This document shows, one piece after another, positions 62,237-64,000 of a stretch of 64,000 bases of DNA. The stretch comes from Pseudomonas abieticivorans. Lineage in GTDB: Bacteria > Pseudomonadota > Gammaproteobacteria > Pseudomonadales > Pseudomonadaceae. The position numbers and the translations under genes were made by a program. The notes under the pieces were generated by a model. It saw only the letters and a program-made list of their open reading frames with translations, did not search any database and was not told where the DNA came from. The stretch is from NCBI RefSeq assembly GCF_023509015.1, contig NZ_CP094975.1:2861501-2925500 (forward strand). Direction: 5' to 3'. The stretch's first letter is position 1. Every line of letters begins with the position of its first letter.

Positions 62237-62264
62237 AGATTACGCTTGTAGGAACAGAGGTCAA
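62237..62264 (-). promoter_or_regulatory. Sigma-70-type promoter of the small ORF and chimeric gene
   Basis: On the minus strand, TTGACC (62264-62259), a 16-bp spacer and TAATCT (62242-62237). Near the expected start point is a perfect dyad, TGCCGA-ATTATG-TCGGCA (62214-62231). The decamer GAGTGCCGAA occurs at both 62211 and 62273, on either side of the promoter, so an operator is plausible. Confidence 0.55.
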
Positions 62265-62464
62265 TCCCTGCGGAGTGCCGAAAATTCCCAAAATTTTGTA
62301 GGAAGTTTTACCCTCATGAGGGGGCCCGTTTTAGAGCGCTTTCATCATGAGGTTGCTGGCACCTAAGAGATTTTATATCAGTCAGAGGGCGAATTTATTT
62401 GCACGTAGAGAGCTCAGCGATGAGGGCGAGCCTTTTCGGGGGGTGATATGCGGCGAATCGGCAA

Positions 62465-62598
62465 CTGATCGGCCTGAGTCTGCCGTTCTTGCTCAACTGG
62501 TTGAATATGGACCCAGCCACCGCCAGCGGGCCACTGATTTAAGCTGACGGCCGCGCTGGCCACCCCGCCAATCACAAACACCATGGTGTGGGAAATGG
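62465..62598. repeat. Joined duplicate fragments of mgtE and the MFS gene
   Basis: 62465-62539 matches mgtE 59850-59924 over 75 nt with 12 differences, mostly synonymous (it still encodes LIGLSLPFLLNWLNMDPATA). 62541-62598 matches the MFS gene 60123-60180 over 58 nt with 2 differences. In the functional locus these pieces are about 200 nt apart; here they abut. The copy is therefore a rearranged remnant and encodes nothing complete. Confidence 0.85.
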
Positions 62599-62633
62599 GG
62601 CTGGCGTCTGAGGGGCGGTGCTGAATAACGGTA

Positions 62634-62892
62634 TTAGGTATTTTTAGGAAAATAAAATGAAATGACGAGGGTGATAAGTGGCAACGCACCTATTTTTAGC
62701 AACTCGAACATTTGCTCCTTTGCTTTCCGGGTTTAGGCCATAGGCGGTGAAAATTCCCGCGCACAGTAGAAAGAGAGAAACGAGAATTTGTCTAGCAAAC
62801 CTCAACCGATCGTTCTCTTTTAAATTAACCGCGCTACCGTTTTCAAAAAAATTGGAAAGATTTATATCAGAGTTGGGTATGGGGGAGTTCAA
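62634..62892 (-). pseudogene. Frameshifted small membrane-protein gene
   Basis: The reading frame from the TTG at 62892 gives a hydrophobic segment, ARQILVSLFLLCAGIFTAYG, and then GLNPESKGANV before losing sense. Removing one A from the AAA at 62726-62724 (minus strand) restores GLNPEAKEQMFELLKIGALP then LITLVISFYFPKNT and a stop at 62634. The repaired protein would be about 85 aa with two membrane helices. The start codon is weak and overlaps the stop of the ribbon-helix-helix gene, which suggests coupling. I do not know the family's function. Confidence 0.6.
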
Positions 62893-63107
62893 AGGCCTGT
62901 CACCCGCCCAATGATCTCGAGGGTATGATCGTCTCGCTCCCTGATGATCCCTAATGAACAGCCGGCCCTTTGTTTTTGGTTATCGGCTATCGCGAGCAGA
63001 GCAAACGCGCGTTTTATTGCCTCTGCTTTGGTGATGCTGTTGCGAATAGCGATTTGCGATAGGCAGTTATCGATGTCGTCGCTGAGCTCAAGGGTGAGAT
63101 TTGCCAT
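62889..63107 (-). CDS. Ribbon-helix-helix (CopG-like) small protein
   Basis: 72 aa with AGGAAG 5 nt before the ATG. The N-terminus MANLTLELSDDIDNCLSQIA then IRNSITKAEAIKRAFALLAI has the short beta strand and two helices of ribbon-helix-helix DNA-binding proteins, as found in antitoxins and plasmid regulators. It overlaps the frameshifted membrane-protein gene by 4 nt, so the pair formed a two-gene operon. A toxin-antitoxin role is only a possibility. Confidence 0.65.
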   Translation of the reverse strand: MANLTLELSDDIDNCLSQIAIRNSITKAEAIKRAFALLAIADNQKQRAGCSLGIIRERDDHTLEIIGRVTGL

Positions 63108-63205
63108 GATGCTTCCTGCTTGAATGGATCAGCAGTAATTATAGGCGGCGAGAGTGGTGGGGGATATTCGGGCACGTCTGGCGCATGTGTCAGACATCTC
63201 CGAAA

Positions 63206-63234
63206 CACCCGCACCCCAGGCTGGGTGCGGGCTT
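63206..63234. terminator. Terminator beyond rlmI
   Basis: CCCGCACCC (63206-63214), a 6-nt loop and GGGTGCGGG (63221-63229) form a 9-bp GC stem. CTTTT follows on the plus strand and TGTTT on the minus strand. It lies 14 nt past the rlmI stop and probably ends that transcript; it would also work for plus-strand transcription. Confidence 0.8.
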
Positions 63235-63242
63235 TTAGCGCC

Positions 63243-64000
63243 TTAGCTGTTAGGCAACAACCGGCAAGTAATGCTCTTGATGTAACGCGTTTCGACGATG
63301 GCTGGGTGCACCGGGTGGTCCGGGCCTTGGCCGCCGCGTTCCAGCAGTTGGATGTTGCGGTCCAGGTGGCGGGCGCTGGTGAGCAGGATGTTTTGCAGGT
63401 CGTCTTCGGGCAGGTGCATGGAGCACGAGGCGCTGACCAGAATGCCGTCTTTGCTGAGCAGGCGCATGGCCTGTTCGTTCAGGCGGCGGTAGGCGCCTTC
63501 GCCGTTTTTCAGGTCTTTCTTGCGCTTGATGAAGGCGGGCGGGTCGGCGACGATCACGTCGAAGCGCTCTTCGCTGGCTTTCAGCTCTTTCAGGGCTTCG
63601 AACACGTCGCCTTCGATGCAGGTGACTTTCTCGGCAAAACCGTTCAGCGCGGCGTTGCGTTCGACACCGTCCAGGGCAAAGCTTGAGGCGTCGACGCAGA
63701 ATACTTCGCTGGCGCCGAAGGCACCGGCCTGCACGCCCCAGCCGCCGATGTAGCTGAACAGGTCGAGTACGCGTTTGCCCTTGACGTACGGGGCCAGGCG
63801 CGCGCGGTTCATGCGGTGGTCGTAGAACCAGCCGGTTTTCTGGCCTTCCATGACCGGCGCTTCGAATTTCACACCGTTCTCTTCCAGCGCCACCCACTCC
63901 GGTACCAGGCCGAAAGCGGTTTCGACGTAGCGCTCCAGGCCTTCGGCATCACGGGCCGCCGAGTCGTTCTTGAACAGGATGCCGCTGGGCTTGATCACCT
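63243..64000 (-). CDS. rlmI: 23S rRNA m5C1962 methyltransferase RlmI (partial)
   Basis: 252 codons of the C-terminal part; the gene continues past the right edge, and the codon at 63998 is internal, not the start. The Rossmann methyltransferase domain has RVLDLFSYIGGWGVQAGAFG (SAM site) and CVDASSFALDGVERNAALNG. These are followed by FDVIVADPPAFIKRKKDLKN and the Cys motif SASCSMHLPEDD. The full protein is about 400 aa with an N-terminal PUA domain, not seen here. Confidence 0.93.
   Translation of the reverse strand, partial: VIKPSGILFKNDSAARDAEGLERYVETAFGLVPEWVALEENGVKFEAPVMEGQKTGWFYDHRMNRARLAPYVKGKRVLDLFSYIGGWGVQAGAFGASEVFCVDASSFALDGVERNAALNGFAEKVTCIEGDVFEALKELKASEERFDVIVADPPAFIKRKKDLKNGEGAYRRLNEQAMRLLSKDGILVSASCSMHLPEDDLQNILLTSARHLDRNIQLLERGGQGPDHPVHPAIVETRYIKSITCRLLPNS

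Larger units (their letters stand above)
62188..62633. other. Decayed intergenic region upstream of the chimeric operon
   Basis: About 450 nt with no intact gene. From left to right it holds the small-ORF leader, the promoter and dyads described separately, and a 12-bp palindrome CCCTCATGAGGG (62311-62322). About 140 nt that I do not recognise follow, then the duplicated mgtE and MFS fragments. Base composition is mixed, AT-rich on the left and GC-rich over the duplicated part. Confidence 0.6.

Noticed and set aside
62414..62689. A 91-codon minus-strand open frame containing SHTMVFVIGGVASAAVS
   Set aside because: The recognisable part is the 58-nt copied piece of the MFS gene joined to the copied mgtE piece; it is a rearranged remnant, not a gene.

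Overview
The window looks like a Pseudomonas chromosome, most likely from the fluorescens group. The evidence is high-GC coding sequence, Pseudomonas-type palindromic repeats of the form GGAGCGGATTNATCCGCGAA, a CadR/CadA pair, phosphorylcholine phosphatase PchP, and housekeeping neighbours (folA, ilvD, rlmI) typical of the genus. No rRNA, tRNA, CRISPR array or insertion sequence was seen.

Positions 1-38747 hold most of a complete flagellar gene cluster. It is not the usual FleQ/FleN polar system of Pseudomonas: it carries flhD and flhC, an enteric-style flagellin, FliS/FliT, and an enteric-like FliA. The layout is flgB(partial)CDEFGHIJKL on the plus strand, fliRQPONMLKJIHGF on the minus strand, then fliE, fliDST-flhDC-motAB-flhBA-flhF-(150-aa gene)-fliA on the plus strand. 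After that comes a minus-strand flagellin unit followed by three presumed modification genes, and finally a second, plus-strand stator pair. Four near-perfect sigma-28 promoters, all with 15-nt spacers, precede flgK, fliD, motA and the flagellin gene. A second, FlhDC-dependent flagellum has been reported in plant-associated P. fluorescens F113, and FlhDC control is known in Azotobacter, so the system as a whole is probably of that known type. Less ordinary are flhDC lying inside a FliA-read operon, a long FlhF followed by a P-loop-less FlhG-like protein, the flagellin modification cassette, and the duplicate stators. No chemotaxis genes are present, although FliM keeps its CheY-binding peptide.

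Positions 38760-48187 are an accessory metabolic block: the divergent cadR/cadA cadmium-zinc efflux unit with a MerR-type promoter, then a LysR regulator and an aminoethylphosphonate-type operon (ABC ATPase, fused permease, binding protein, FAD oxidoreductase, HD-domain protein). The HD protein has the ligand set of the PhnZ/TmpB mixed-valence diiron oxygenases.

Positions 48167-59993 are mostly conserved Pseudomonas genes: a DUF3482 GTPase with a DUF2868 membrane protein, a TonB-dependent siderophore receptor, folA, a cystine transporter, pchP, ilvD, and a short MgtE whose leader hides the ribosome-binding site in a hairpin.

Positions 59990-63110 are AT-richer and decayed. They carry an MFS exporter and a chimeric gene that joins the front of a SagB-type dehydrogenase to the back of an AurF-type diiron oxygenase. 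Upstream of it lie a 21-codon candidate peptide gene behind a good promoter, duplicated scraps of mgtE and the MFS gene, a frameshifted small membrane-protein gene and a ribbon-helix-helix gene. This looks like the remnant of a small biosynthetic locus inserted between mgtE and rlmI. The window ends inside rlmI.
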